Part shown: one piece after another, positions 25,374 to 34,535 of the stretch
How the letters are laid out: each line of letters opens with the position of its first letter
Position numbering within the stretch: position 1 is the first letter of the stretch
NCBI GenBank assembly: GCA_947385955.1
Contig: CANDNA010000008.1
Location: forward strand, 1-64,000
Direction: 5' to 3'
Source: an uncultured Clostridia bacterium
GTDB taxonomy: Bacteria; Bacillota; Clostridia; Lachnospirales; Lachnospiraceae
Length of the DNA stretch: 64,000 nt
Translations under genes and position numbers: made by a program
Notes under the pieces: model-generated
The model's input: the letters and a program-made list of their open reading frames with translations, nothing else
The model's database searches: none
What the model was told of the DNA's origin: nothing

Positions 25374-25844
25374 TTATTTATCTTCCAGTGCCCGGATCAG
25401 GTTGACCATCTCAATCGCACCGTTTGCACATTCCGCCCCTTTGTTGCCGGCTTTGGTTCCCGCCCGCTCAATGGCCTGTTCGATGTTTTCTGTCGTCAGT
25501 ACACCAAACATAACCGGAATTCCGCTTTCCAGCGATACATGGGCGACTCCTTTGGATACCTCATTGCATACGTAATCATAATGAGAGGTAGAGCCCCGGA
25601 TCACGGCGCCCAGACAGATGATCGCATCGTATTTCCTGCTTTCTGCCATCTTTTTGGCAATCACCGGAATTTCAAATGCCCCCGGTACCCACGCAGTCAC
25701 AATATCTTCTTCTGCCACCTCATGCCTGCGCAGCACATCCAGCGCCCCGCCTACCAGTCTGGAAGTGATAAACTCATTGAACCTTGCGGCTACAATGCCC
25801 ACTTTCATACCTTTTGCTGTCATTTTGCCTTCTACTGTTCTCAT
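25374..25844 (-). CDS. ribH: lumazine synthase
   Basis: The 156-residue enzyme makes 6,7-dimethyl-8-ribityllumazine. The conserved segments are [60 protein letters not shown] (with the catalytic histidine region) and [20 protein letters not shown]. Length is normal. It is the last gene of ribDEBAH. Confidence 0.96.
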   Translation of the reverse strand: MRTVEGKMTAKGMKVGIVAARFNEFITSRLVGGALDVLRRHEVAEEDIVTAWVPGAFEIPVIAKKMAESRKYDAIICLGAVIRGSTSHYDYVCNEVSKGVAHVSLESGIPVMFGVLTTENIEQAIERAGTKAGNKGAECANGAIEMVNLIRALEDK

Positions 25845-25872
25845 CCTTTTCTACCTCCGTTTTCATATTGTC

Positions 25873-27093
25873 TCAGCATCCGCTGACATTGCCATAATCT
25901 ACCATATGTCCCATCTTAAGCTGCTTGGTCCGCAGATAAAACCGGTTATAGCGCCCTGCTTCTATCTGAATCGGAACCCGTTCCTGTATCTCCATGCCAT
26001 AGTCAGAAAGTTCATAAATTTTATCCGGATTGTTGGTCAGAAGCCGAAGAGACTTAGCACCCAGATCCCGCAGAATCTGTGCTCCGATATAATACTCTCT
26101 TTCATCCCCTGCAAATCCCAGTGCCAGATTGGCTTCCAGGGTATCCATTCCCTGATCCTGCAATGCATAGGCTTTCAGCTTATTGACAAGCCCGATGCCC
26201 CGGCCTTCCTGCCTCATATAGAGCAGGATGCCCCGGCCTTCTGCTTCAATCTGCTTCATGGCTGCTTCCAACTGCTGTCCGCAGTCACAGCGGGACGAAC
26301 CAAAAGCATCCCCTGTCAGGCATTCCGAATGGACACGGCACAACAGCTCTTTTCCATCTCCCACATCCCCTTTTACAAGCGCTACATGATGTTCTCCGTT
26401 TAACCGGTTCACATAAGCGTATGCCATAAACTCGCCATATCTGGTGGGAAGTTTCGTCACTGCCTCCCTGCTCACCAGCTTTTCCTTCCGTTTGCGGTAT
26501 TCCTGCAAAGCCCTGATTGTCACACAGACCAGATTCTGTTCCTTTGCCAGTAACAGCAGCTCCGGTGTACGCATCATCGTTCCGTCCTCCCGCATAATCT
26601 CACAACAGAGTCCGCACTGGGCAAGTCCTGCCAGACGCATCAAATCCACCGTGGCTTCCGTATGACCCGGACGCTCCAAAACACCGTTTTTCCGTGCCCG
26701 CAAAGGGAACATATGGCCCGGGCGCCTGAAATCCTCCGGCTTTGCATCCTCCCTCACACAGTGCATAGCTGTCATGCTCCTCTCCTGGGCGGAAATCCCT
26801 GTGGTAGTCCCCACATAGTCAATGGATACGGTAAAAGCCGTTTCGTGATTGTCCTGATTTTCTGTTGTCATCTGAGGAAACATCAGTTTACTGCAGAATG
26901 CTTCACTCATAGGCATACAGATCAGCCCTTTTCCGTATGTTGCCATAAAATTCACGTTGGCACAGTCTGCAAATTCTGCCGCACAGACGAAATCACCTTC
27001 ATTTTCCCGGTCCTCATCATCCGTAACCAGAATGATATGTCCTTTCCGCAATTCTTCCAGCGCCTGCTCAATCGTTCCAAATCCTTCCATCAT
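25873..27093 (-). CDS. ribBA: bifunctional DHBP synthase / GTP cyclohydrolase II
   Basis: The 406-residue fused protein makes the two riboflavin precursors. The N-terminal RibB domain has [20 protein letters not shown] and the [15 protein letters not shown] region; the C-terminal RibA domain has the zinc-binding cysteines in [20 protein letters not shown] and the [20 protein letters not shown] signature. An alternative start is the second ATG, 3 bases on. It lies between ribE and ribH. Confidence 0.96.
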   Translation of the reverse strand: MMEGFGTIEQALEELRKGHIILVTDDEDRENEGDFVCAAEFADCANVNFMATYGKGLICMPMSEAFCSKLMFPQMTTENQDNHETAFTVSIDYVGTTTGISAQERSMTAMHCVREDAKPEDFRRPGHMFPLRARKNGVLERPGHTEATVDLMRLAGLAQCGLCCEIMREDGTMMRTPELLLLAKEQNLVCVTIRALQEYRKRKEKLVSREAVTKLPTRYGEFMAYAYVNRLNGEHHVALVKGDVGDGKELLCRVHSECLTGDAFGSSRCDCGQQLEAAMKQIEAEGRGILLYMRQEGRGIGLVNKLKAYALQDQGMDTLEANLALGFAGDEREYYIGAQILRDLGAKSLRLLTNNPDKIYELSDYGMEIQERVPIQIEAGRYNRFYLRTKQLKMGHMVDYGNVSGC

Positions 27094-27150
27094 TCGCTCT
27101 CCTTCCTTATGCCTGTCACCGGCTTTTTGACAGTTTTAACAGAAATGCTT

Positions 27151-27798
27151 CTACAGAAATCCATGTTCCAGAAGAAAGGCTGTTGTCATCCCTTCTTCCT
27201 GTTGTCCGGATCTTTTCTGCAGCAGCTTTTCCACATATTTTCCGATACAGTCCGTTTCCAGATTGACCATATCCCCCTTCTTTTTTTCTGACAAAACAGT
27301 CTGATTTCTTGTATGGGGAATGACAGATACCCGAAAGCTGCTCTTTCCCACATCCGCCACAGTCAGGCTGATGCCGTCCACAGCCACAGATCCCTTTTCC
27401 ACGATATACCGCAAAAGTCCTGTATCTGCCGTGATTTCATACCAGACGGCATTTTCATCCCTCTGTATCTGCTTTATCATTCCGGTCCCGTCAATATGGC
27501 CCGATACAATATGTCCGCCCAGCCGCCCGTTTACCGGCAGGGCCCGCTCCAGATTGACTCTCTCCCCTTTTGTAAATCCACCCGCACCGCTTCTTCTGAC
27601 GGTTTCATGCATCACATCCACAGTAAAACATCTATCTCCCAGCCCGGTTACGGTCAGACAGATTCCATTGACGGCAATGCTGTCACCGACCCTGACATCT
27701 TCCAGAATCGTTTCCGCCCCGATAGCCATACTGCCGGAAACTGCATTCCATTTTATTTGTCGTATTACCCCGATTTCTTCTATGATTCCGGTAAACAT
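27151..27798 (-). CDS. ribE: riboflavin synthase (alpha subunit)
   Basis: The 215-residue enzyme dismutates two lumazines to riboflavin. It shows two similar lumazine-binding barrels: the first starts MFTGIIEEIGVIRQIKWNAV with GDSIAVNGICLTVTGLGDRC, the second has GGHIVSGHIDGTGMIKQIQR and KGSVAVDGISLTVADVGKSS. The C-terminal trimer helix is present. It starts 19 bases inside the end of ribD. Confidence 0.96.
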   Translation of the reverse strand: MFTGIIEEIGVIRQIKWNAVSGSMAIGAETILEDVRVGDSIAVNGICLTVTGLGDRCFTVDVMHETVRRSGAGGFTKGERVNLERALPVNGRLGGHIVSGHIDGTGMIKQIQRDENAVWYEITADTGLLRYIVEKGSVAVDGISLTVADVGKSSFRVSVIPHTRNQTVLSEKKKGDMVNLETDCIGKYVEKLLQKRSGQQEEGMTTAFLLEHGFL

Positions 27799-28904
27799 CG
27801 TTTCACTTCCTCTCCCTGCTCCACCCTACTCTCTATCAGGACATCTTCTCCATAAAAGCTGACATTTCGTATCCGCATCCTGACTGCCTGGGAAGGAAAT
27901 TCCACGCCGGAACCTCCGATGGGTGTCATGGCATCCGTACCGCCAAACAGTTTTGGAGCAATATAGCAGTGCAGTTCCTGCACAATACCGGCTTCTAACG
28001 CAGAGGCATGCAGCCCGGAGCCACCCTCCAGGTATATGCTGTCAATCCCTGCTTCCCCAAGCAGTCTGACTGCCTGCCGTAAATCCACATGGCCGTCCTT
28101 TTCGGACACCGTAAGCACCCGGCAGCCATGTGCCTGATAAACGGCCTGCTTGCCGGCATCTTCACAACAGGTCAGAAACCAGGTGGGAATCTCAGCGGCT
28201 GTTTTCACTACTTCTGCCGTTTCTCTGGTCTGCAGACGGGTATCACAGATCAGCCGGACAGGGGATCTGCCGCCGGGAATCCGACAGTTTAACATGGGAT
28301 TATCCGCCTCTACGGTTCCCCTGCCAGTCATAATGGCCATATGCCGGTTCCTGTCCTCATGCACCCGCACCCTGGCCGGATTTTCGGTAATCCACCTAGA
28401 ATGCCCCGCCCGGGTCGCTGTTTTCCCGTCCATTGTCATGGCATATTTCATCGTGACATACGGCGTTTTCGTCTGGATGTAATGAAAAAAAATCCGATTC
28501 ATCTCTTCACATTCTTTTCTCAGTACCCCCTCTGTCACCGATATCCCTGCTTCTCTGAGGATACGGCTTCCTTTTCCCGCCACCAGAGGATTGGGGTCCG
28601 CTGCCCCGATTACCACCCTGCCAATCTTATGCGCCAGAATCGCTTCCGTACAGGGCGGCGTCTTTCCGTAATGGCAGCAGGGCTCCAATGTGACGTACAA
28701 AGTGCTGCCCTCTACAGACTCCCGGCAATTTTCCAGTGCCCTGCGCTCCGCATGAAGCCCGCCAAACGCTTCATGCCAGCCTTCCCCGATGATGGTACCC
28801 CCTTTCACGATAACCGCCCCTACCAGAGGATTGGGATTCACCTTTCCTGTCCCTTTCTGCGCCAGTGCAAGCGCCCGCTCCATAAAAAACATATCTTCTG
28901 TCAT
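27780..28904 (-). CDS. ribD: riboflavin deaminase/reductase RibD
   Basis: The 374-residue bifunctional enzyme has an N-terminal deaminase with the zinc site HAERRALENC and EPCCHYGKTPPCTEAI, and a C-terminal reductase with MKYAMTMDGKTATRAGHSRW and the GGSGLHASALEAGIVQELHC region. ATG 28904 follows AGGGGG at good spacing; a longer frame-open extension to 29156 crosses the leader terminators and is not coding. First gene of the operon, controlled by the FMN riboswitch. Confidence 0.96.
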   Translation of the reverse strand: MTEDMFFMERALALAQKGTGKVNPNPLVGAVIVKGGTIIGEGWHEAFGGLHAERRALENCRESVEGSTLYVTLEPCCHYGKTPPCTEAILAHKIGRVVIGAADPNPLVAGKGSRILREAGISVTEGVLRKECEEMNRIFFHYIQTKTPYVTMKYAMTMDGKTATRAGHSRWITENPARVRVHEDRNRHMAIMTGRGTVEADNPMLNCRIPGGRSPVRLICDTRLQTRETAEVVKTAAEIPTWFLTCCEDAGKQAVYQAHGCRVLTVSEKDGHVDLRQAVRLLGEAGIDSIYLEGGSGLHASALEAGIVQELHCYIAPKLFGGTDAMTPIGGSGVEFPSQAVRMRIRNVSFYGEDVLIESRVEQGEEVKRCLPES

Positions 28905-28943
28905 CTTCTGTCCCCCTGTCTGTGAAATGAAAAAATGTGCGAA

Positions 28944-28981
28944 ATAAAAAACAGCCCTGTATCTGTTCTTCAGAGCTGTTA
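28944..28981 (-). terminator. second leader terminator upstream of ribD
   Basis: On the minus strand AACAGCTCTG pairs with CAGGGCTGTT around an 11-base loop, followed by TTTTTTATTT. It lies 40 bp before ribD and downstream of the riboswitch terminator at 29133-29164, so the rib leader has two strong stops in a row. Confidence 0.75.
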
Positions 28982-29097
28982 AAAAATTTCCCATAATCGG
29001 ACCGGACAGCAGCCATCTTCCCCTGCTTCTGCGCCAGATCGCTTCAGCGATATATTTCCTCTCCGCCGCAGTGCGATCCCGCCCGAAGGGCTTTTTG

Positions 29098-29131
29098 TGA
29101 TACAGGAAATCCGGAGGAATTTCCTGTATCA
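29098..29131. repeat. 13-bp perfect hairpin in the rib leader
   Basis: TGATACAGGAAAT (29098-29110) and its inverse ATTTCCTGTATCA (29119-29131) surround an 8-base loop. It directly follows (minus strand) the T-run of the riboswitch terminator. No T-run follows it. It may be the edge of an inserted intergenic repeat spanning about 28982-29131. Confidence 0.55.
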
Positions 29132-29132
29132 T

Positions 29133-29164
29133 AAAAAAACTCCGAAATGTTGCCATTCCAGAGT
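29133..29164 (-). terminator. intrinsic terminator of the FMN riboswitch
   Basis: On the minus strand ACTCTGGAATG pairs with CATTTCGGAGT around a GCAA tetraloop, followed by seven T residues. It lies about 38 bases after the aptamer, the expected distance for the OFF state. Confidence 0.85.
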
Positions 29165-29201
29165 CTGTTCACTGCACACCAAAAATACTGCTGTACCGTT
29201 T

Positions 29202-29312
29202 TCTATCTTCTTCCATCCAGACTTTACTGTCGGCTTCGGAATTGCACCGAATCATGCCTTGCGGCTCGTGGGCTGTACCACCGGTTGGGAAATGAACCCG
29301 ACCCTGAAGATA
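29202..29312 (-). ncRNA. FMN riboswitch (RFN element)
   Basis: The minus strand shows the conserved RFN pieces in order: CTTCAGGGTCGGGTT, then CCCAACCGGTGGTACAGCCC, ACGAGCC, GATTCGGTGCAATTCCGAAG, CCGACAGTAAAGTCTGGATG and the closing GAAGAAG. FMN binding stabilises the aptamer and lets the terminator at 29133-29164 form, stopping ribDEBAH transcription when flavin is plentiful. Confidence 0.96.
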
Positions 29313-29332
29313 TCTATTCAGTTGGTTTCTTT

Positions 29333-29524
29333 TTATACAAGAATATCGATATTGCTGCCTACGGCAGGATTTACAGAAAGCTCCATAGCAGCTGAATCTA
29401 TCATAGACGCCATCTCCGCACCCTGTTCCTTTGCCATATCCAGCGACTTACTCAGCAGTGCTGTTCCTACATCTCCCAAAGTTTTCGTCTGGGAAAGCGC
29501 CATTGACAATGCCGGAATATCCAT
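29333..29524 (-). CDS. YjfB-family protein
   Basis: The 63-residue protein begins MDIPALSMALSQTKTLGDVG and ends SVNPAVGSNIDILV, matching the small YjfB family (sometimes called putative motility protein, unproven). Start ATG 29524 follows GAAGGAGG. It lies upstream of the rib leader in the same direction. Function unknown. Confidence 0.85.
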   Translation of the reverse strand: MDIPALSMALSQTKTLGDVGTALLSKSLDMAKEQGAEMASMIDSAAMELSVNPAVGSNIDILV

Positions 29525-29571
29525 ATCAGTCCCTCCTTCGGCCTTCCATTATCCTTATCAGAGACAGCATA

Positions 29572-29979
29572 TCATAAATCCGTCTGTTTTTCAATCCCTT
29601 TTCCCTCTTTCTCTTTTAAATTGTGCAGGTATCTGCGCAATACACACAAAAGAGAAACACTGATCACCGAAACAAAGTCCTCCATCGGTGTGGTCGTGCC
29701 GACTATCATATGCCGGGCTACCAGGAAAATCAGAATTTCCATTACGTTATCCGCATTGGGACGGCAGAGCATCTGTAAAAATTCAATCCCGATTACCAAC
29801 AGCAGAACCTGTTCCAGATAATGGATAAATATGGAAGTATCCTGCATCAGACTTACAAACAGCCCTTTTTCACTGAAAAGGCCGACCGCAGACAGTAAAA
29901 TACCGATCAATACCAGTCCTGCCGCACCCAGCTCCAGGCATTCGCATATCTTATGCACACCTTTTTTTATTTTTTCCAT
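29572..29979 (-). CDS. PsiE-like membrane protein
   Basis: The 135-residue protein has four transmembrane helices and the PsiE-like segment FLVARHMIVGTTTPMEDFVS near residues 80-100. The family is named for a phosphate-starvation gene of E. coli, but its biochemical role is unknown. ATG 29979 lies 15 bases after the end of the ABC ATPase gene; an ATG at 29997 would overlap that gene. It may be co-transcribed with the importer. Confidence 0.7.
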   Translation of the reverse strand: MEKIKKGVHKICECLELGAAGLVLIGILLSAVGLFSEKGLFVSLMQDTSIFIHYLEQVLLLVIGIEFLQMLCRPNADNVMEILIFLVARHMIVGTTTPMEDFVSVISVSLLCVLRRYLHNLKEKEGKGIEKQTDL

Positions 29980-29993
29980 GAACGCCTCCGTTC

Positions 29994-30749
29994 TCACATC
30001 TGGAATTTCCCGATAAATTCCCTTACCCGCTCATCCGGATTGCCAAATAACTGCTCCGGTGTCCCCTGCTGGCGGATCACTCCGCCCTCCATAAAGATAA
30101 TCCGGTCAGACAATTCCCTGGCAAACTGCATCTCATGGGTTACAATAATCATTGTCATATGCGCATCGGCCAGTTCTCTGATTACTTTCAGCACTTCACC
30201 GGTCAGCTCCGGATCCAACGCAGATGTAGGCTCATCAAAAAACAGGATCCTGGGCTGCAGGGCAAGCGCCCGGGCAATGGATACTCTCTGCTGCTGTCCT
30301 CCGGAAAGCTGATAGGGATAAGCATCCTTCTTATCCTCCAGCCCCAATTGCACCAACAGTTTTTCGGCCCGTTCCAGCGCTTCTGCTTTGGGCACATGAT
30401 CCACACTTACCGGTGCATCCATAATATTTTTCAATACACTGAAATGGGGAAACAAATGGAAGCTCTGAAATACCAGTCCGTAATTTTTCCGGATCCGTTT
30501 CAGTTCACTCTTTGGCGCATAGATACATGTTCCGTTTTCTTCCCATGCCGCCCGCTCCCCCAGATAGGAAAGGCTGCCCCCGTCAATACGCTCCAGCATG
30601 GTGGCACAGCGCAGCAATGTGGACTTGCCTGAACCGGAAGGCCCGATAATGGAGACCACTTCGCCCTCTTCCACTGACAGAGAAATATCTTTCAGTACTT
30701 CCAGATGATCAAACGTTTTCTTCACATGTTCCATCTCCAGATATTTCAT
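29994..30749 (-). CDS. amino acid ABC transporter ATPase
   Basis: The 251-residue ATPase has Walker A GPSGSGKSTLLRCATMLERI, the signature LSGGQQQRVSIARALALQPR, Walker B ILFFDEPTSALDPELTGEVL, and the H-loop IIVTHEMQFARELSDRI. This is the GlnQ-type used by polar amino acid importers. It follows the permease gene by 9 bases. Confidence 0.94.
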   Translation of the reverse strand: MKYLEMEHVKKTFDHLEVLKDISLSVEEGEVVSIIGPSGSGKSTLLRCATMLERIDGGSLSYLGERAAWEENGTCIYAPKSELKRIRKNYGLVFQSFHLFPHFSVLKNIMDAPVSVDHVPKAEALERAEKLLVQLGLEDKKDAYPYQLSGGQQQRVSIARALALQPRILFFDEPTSALDPELTGEVLKVIRELADAHMTMIIVTHEMQFARELSDRIIFMEGGVIRQQGTPEQLFGNPDERVREFIGKFQM

Positions 30750-30758
30750 ATATCCTCC

Positions 30759-31409
30759 TCATCTGTAATAACTCATCTTCTTTTCCAGATATTCCATGAA
30801 AGCCGCCACCGCCAGATTAAAAATATAATAAAATACACCGGCGGCCATCAGAGGCATAATCGTGGTATCCTTTGCTGCGATCTGCTTGGCAGCCGTAAAC
30901 ATCTCCACCACTGCCAGTACAAAGGCAAGGGAAGTATCCTTTACCAGCGTAATGGTTTCATTGGTAATGGAAGGCAAAATCCGTTTGACAACCTGCGGCA
31001 GGATAATTCTGCAGAAAGTCTGTATTCTGCCATATCCCAGCACCTGTGCCGCCTCATACTGCCCCACCGGCATGGATTCGATGCCCCCTCTGTAGATTTC
31101 CGCAAAATACGCCGCATAGTTCAGGGCAAATGCCAGAATCACCGCCGTAAAACGATAAGAGGCCGAAATCTTCATGCCAAACACATAATAAGGGGAAAAA
31201 TACACCACAATCAACTGCAGCATCAGCGGTGTTCCCCTCATTACCGATATGTATATCTTTGTAAGCATCCGCAGAGGAACATGCCGGGACATCCTTCCGA
31301 AAGAAATCACAAGCCCCAGCGGCAGGGAAAAAAGCAGCGTCAGGAAAAATATTTCCACAGTGACAATCATGCCTTCTCCCAACTGTGCAACCATCTGTCC
31401 AAACTCCAT
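30759..31409 (-). CDS. amino acid ABC transporter permease
   Basis: The 216-residue permease of the HisMQ type has about five transmembrane helices and the EAA loop YEAAQVLGYGRIQTFCRIIL near residues 125-145, where the ATPase docks. The N-terminus (GEGMIVTVEIFFLTLLFSLP) is typical. It lies between the binding protein and ATPase genes. Only one permease gene is present, so it would act as a homodimer. Confidence 0.93.
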   Translation of the reverse strand: MEFGQMVAQLGEGMIVTVEIFFLTLLFSLPLGLVISFGRMSRHVPLRMLTKIYISVMRGTPLMLQLIVVYFSPYYVFGMKISASYRFTAVILAFALNYAAYFAEIYRGGIESMPVGQYEAAQVLGYGRIQTFCRIILPQVVKRILPSITNETITLVKDTSLAFVLAVVEMFTAAKQIAAKDTTIMPLMAAGVFYYIFNLAVAAFMEYLEKKMSYYR

Positions 31410-31471
31410 AGTACCCTCCTGAAAATGGGGATGAAGGCTTCCCTTTCATCCCCTGTTTTTCTTATCCGTCG

Positions 31472-32371
31472 TTACTTATCATTGCCAAGGCAGATCATGG
31501 ATGCATCAATTCCATACTGTTCCGCGGTCTGGGCTACCACACCTTCCGCATACAGTTCCAGCAGGGACTGCTCCACAACGTCCTTCAACTCCTCATTGCC
31601 TTTGTAAAAACCGATTCCGTACTGTTCTGTGGAAAGGGGTTCTTCCAGCATCACATAGCCGTCCCCTCTGGATGCAATCTGATAAGAAGCCACACCGATA
31701 TCAATGGCCAGCGCTTCAATGGCGCCTGCCTCCAGATCCATAAACGCGGTATTATAATCCGCATATTCCACCAAATCAGCAAAAGACGCTGCCAGCTCCT
31801 GATTTTCCTCATCCGTCAGTGCAGCCAGTGCAGAAGAATCCTTCTGTACCCCCACCACCTTACCTGCAAGATCAGCTTTGGATGCAATCCCGGATTCTGC
31901 AGGTACCACAAACACCTGACTGTTGTCTATATAAGGTACGCTCCAGGTATAGGCATCCTCTCTGCCGTTCATCGTAAACCCATTCCAGATACAGTCAATA
32001 GCACCAGAGGACAACTCCATATCTTTGGCATCCCAGTCAATGGGCTGTGCCACAAACTCCCAGCCGTTCTTTTCACATACGGCACGTGCCAGATCCAGGT
32101 CAAATCCCACATATTCGCCGGAATCATCCTTATAACCATAGGGCGGGAACTCCGCATCAAACCCTACCGTAAAGGTTGTCCGCTCACCTGCCGTATCCGC
32201 TGCCCCGTCAGCTCCGGCCTCTTCTGTCTGTGCCTCGCTGCCCGGCTCCTCTGTCTGCACCGTACCGTCCGGCTCCGCTGCCTCCTGCGTACTGCTACCG
32301 GACTGGCCGCATGCTGTCAGAAGCGTGGCTGTCATGGTGAGCATACATGCTGCTGCAATCCATTTTTTCAT
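31472..32371 (-). CDS. amino acid ABC transporter substrate-binding lipoprotein
   Basis: The 299-residue lipoprotein begins MKKWIAAACMLTMTATLLTA with lipobox LLTACG, then an acidic linker, then the SBP family 3 domain from TFTVGFDAEFPPYGYKDDSG (residue about 68) through GFDLDLARAVCEKNGWEFVA to the C-terminal EQYGIDASM. The pocket residues DAEFPPYG and WDAKDMELSSGAIDCIWNGF suggest polar amino acids; exact ligand unknown. Start ATG 32371 follows AAGGAGG. Confidence 0.93.
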   Translation of the reverse strand: MKKWIAAACMLTMTATLLTACGQSGSSTQEAAEPDGTVQTEEPGSEAQTEEAGADGAADTAGERTTFTVGFDAEFPPYGYKDDSGEYVGFDLDLARAVCEKNGWEFVAQPIDWDAKDMELSSGAIDCIWNGFTMNGREDAYTWSVPYIDNSQVFVVPAESGIASKADLAGKVVGVQKDSSALAALTDEENQELAASFADLVEYADYNTAFMDLEAGAIEALAIDIGVASYQIASRGDGYVMLEEPLSTEQYGIGFYKGNEELKDVVEQSLLELYAEGVVAQTAEQYGIDASMICLGNDK

Positions 32372-32421
32372 AATATTTCCTCCTTCTCCTCTCCTTTGTT
32401 GCAAGGAACGATCACTTTTGT

Positions 32422-32450
32422 ATACTACCACGATAAAGTGTCGATGTCAA
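32422..32450 (-). promoter_or_regulatory. promoter of the amino acid importer operon
   Basis: On the minus strand TTGACA (32445-32450), 17 bp, TAGTAT (32422-32427), about 50 bp upstream of the binding protein start. A TATACTAC stretch here resembles the left arm of the BlaI-type operators at 19.5 and 20.3 kb, but no full dyad is present. Confidence 0.6.
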
Positions 32451-32469
32451 GAAAGAATACTCTCCCCCT

Positions 32470-33666
32470 TCAGGCCCGCTTTTCCATCGCCTCGTACTGA
32501 GATACCAGTTCCATAATCTCCGGCGTGTAAACAGGAAATTCCTCCGCCAGGGTTTTGATCTCCCCCTGCGCCATCTGTGCAAGCTGTTCATTGTATTCCA
32601 TCTGCTTACGCAGCTTCTGGCGGCGCAGGATCAGATTGTGGCGGATTTCCACCATTTCGCTGCGGCTGCTGATCGCCTGTGCCTGGCGCAGCCAGATCTC
32701 CGGATCTTTCAATTGGTAGCGCCGCAGGATCTTAAGCAGCTCTTTGCGGTGATAATCCAGTTCCGCATGAAGCTCCCGGAATTTTTCCCGTTCCTCCACT
32801 TCCCGCTGATACAGTTCCCACATGCGGACCAGTTCATCCGCTGATTCTACTTTATATTTCATATACAGATATTCCAGCAGATTGGTATTGTTTACATAGC
32901 GGATCTTGACCCGGTTCTGCAAAAGGATCAGCTTATTAATGGAGCGTTCCACCTGTTTTTTTTCTTTTACTGCTTCCGCATATTTCATATATATCATAAA
33001 AACCGCAAAAGCCGTGGCCCCGGCTGTCAGAATATAGCCGATGCGGGTATCCATTTCCATCAGAAACTGAAGCAGCATCAGGATACTCATACAGGTCAGA
33101 AAAGAAAAACTGGTAATGATCATCATCCCTCTCAGATTTACCATCAGATTCTGCAGGTCATGCTTTCTGTACTGAAACGCATGTCGTTCACCGGACAGTC
33201 TGCGCATATCCTGTCGTATCTTTTCCTGATACTCCTCTGCATCTGTCAGTTTTTCGATTCCTTCCTCCACCTCTTCTTCCATCCGCTCCATCCGGTGAAA
33301 TTCCAGATCTGACATCCGCTCCTGTTCCCGCTCATACACGTGTTTCTCCCGCTCATATGCAGTTATCTTATCTGCAATCCGGGATATTTCCTGTTTTTCC
33401 GATGCGGGAAGCGCTTCGATCTCCTCCGTATCCGTCAGATGAGAAGTTACCACACTGTATTCTCTCGTCAGTTTTTCGATTTCTGACTCCGCTTCCCTGA
33501 TCTGTTCCAGACAGCTTCGCACATAACGCATTCTCTGCCCCTGGTCCCGCAGATTGATACTGTCACGGCGAAGTACGGGAGTTTCCCGGAACTCTTCTGT
33601 CTCCTCTGTATATTCTTCCTGTTTCTTACCCTTCCATCCGGATAACCACTTTTTTAACAATCCCAT
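32470..33666 (-). CDS. coiled-coil membrane protein of the Hsp70-like operon
   Basis: The 398-residue protein has a basic N-terminus, a long coiled coil (about residues 45-165, with repeated ERMEEEVEEGIEKLTDAEEY patterns), two transmembrane helices near residues 180-230 (FSFLTCMSILMLLQFLMEM and IGYILTAGATAFAVFMIYMK), then a second coiled-coil region to the C-terminus. No enzymatic motif was seen. It is the last gene of the operon that also encodes the Hsp70-like and giant repeat proteins, and its start lies 3 bases after the previous stop. It may anchor that complex to the membrane. Confidence 0.72.
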   Translation of the reverse strand: MGLLKKWLSGWKGKKQEEYTEETEEFRETPVLRRDSINLRDQGQRMRYVRSCLEQIREAESEIEKLTREYSVVTSHLTDTEEIEALPASEKQEISRIADKITAYEREKHVYEREQERMSDLEFHRMERMEEEVEEGIEKLTDAEEYQEKIRQDMRRLSGERHAFQYRKHDLQNLMVNLRGMMIITSFSFLTCMSILMLLQFLMEMDTRIGYILTAGATAFAVFMIYMKYAEAVKEKKQVERSINKLILLQNRVKIRYVNNTNLLEYLYMKYKVESADELVRMWELYQREVEEREKFRELHAELDYHRKELLKILRRYQLKDPEIWLRQAQAISSRSEMVEIRHNLILRRQKLRKQMEYNEQLAQMAQGEIKTLAEEFPVYTPEIMELVSQYEAMEKRA

Positions 33667-33669
33667 ATC

Positions 33670-34503
33670 CTACTTCTCTCTTATCATATTTCCACAGGCC
33701 TTTTTCATCTGTTTGGCTGCATCCTCCCAGATACGCCTGCTATTTTCAGGATGCTCACTGCGCTCCGCCAGGAGATCCGCAAGCTGTTTTGCCTGTCCGC
33801 TCTCCTCCCAGGCATCCGCTGCCTGTTCCACCCGCCGTTCCAGTTCCATTGACGCCTCATAGCATTCCTCATGATTTGCTATGATAAAATCCACATATTC
33901 CTTTTCCTCCAGCAGCAGGCGCTTTGCCGCCAGATACTGCACCAGACTTTCTTTTTCCTCTGACAGCACATATGCCTGATAAAACAGCTCTGCCGCCCAT
34001 TCAAATAAAAAAAGACGGCTGCTGACATATCCCATATTATGCAACACTTTCGCCGAAAACGCTTTATCAGTTATCCCGTCTGCCAGCAACCTGCGGTACT
34101 GTTCCATTGCCAGCTCATATCTCCCGTTTCCTGCCAGATAGTCTCCGATGGTTTTCCGTCTCTCATATTCACTGCGTTCATTGTCCGCATTCAAAAAACG
34201 GGAAAGACGCTGTATTTCCTCTTTGGGATAATATCCCGTATATTCCAGGACCGTAGTCAGAAAACTGTCCGCCGCAGCCTTTTTTTTCAGTAATGCATGC
34301 AGCTGCTGTGCCAGATCCGGCAGATCACATTCCTCTCCCAGCCAGTCGGCCAGCTCTTTGCAGGCAGTTTCCTCGTCCATCAGAAAAGTATGCTCCCTGA
34401 TACAATAGCAGAGTTCTTCCACCGAATAAATCTGAACGCCCGGTTTTTTTAATAAAAAAGGGATATTGGCCGTCCTGCCCATACAAAGAATGACTCTGCC
34501 CAT
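33670..34503 (-). CDS. TPR-like helical protein of the Hsp70-like operon
   Basis: The 277-residue protein begins GRVILCMGRTANIPFLLKKP, with VYSVEELCYCIREHTFLMD-like helices near residue 27, and then shows paired helices typical of TPR units (YLAGNGRYELAMEQYRRLLA near residues 120-140 and LHNMGYVSSRLFLFEWAAEL near 153-172). No enzyme motif. I recall similar proteins next to the Hsp70-like gene in Lachnospiraceae. It is 33 bases downstream of that gene, and 4 bases upstream of the membrane protein. Confidence 0.68.
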   Translation of the reverse strand: MGRVILCMGRTANIPFLLKKPGVQIYSVEELCYCIREHTFLMDEETACKELADWLGEECDLPDLAQQLHALLKKKAAADSFLTTVLEYTGYYPKEEIQRLSRFLNADNERSEYERRKTIGDYLAGNGRYELAMEQYRRLLADGITDKAFSAKVLHNMGYVSSRLFLFEWAAELFYQAYVLSEEKESLVQYLAAKRLLLEEKEYVDFIIANHEECYEASMELERRVEQAADAWEESGQAKQLADLLAERSEHPENSRRIWEDAAKQMKKACGNMIREK

Positions 34504-34535
34504 ACTTACTTCCTTTCCGTTTTTCCCCTGCTTTT

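Noticed and set aside
28982..29156. N-terminal extension of RibD into the leader
   Set aside because: The frame is open by chance but crosses both terminators; the RibD homology and a good ribosome site begin at 28904.
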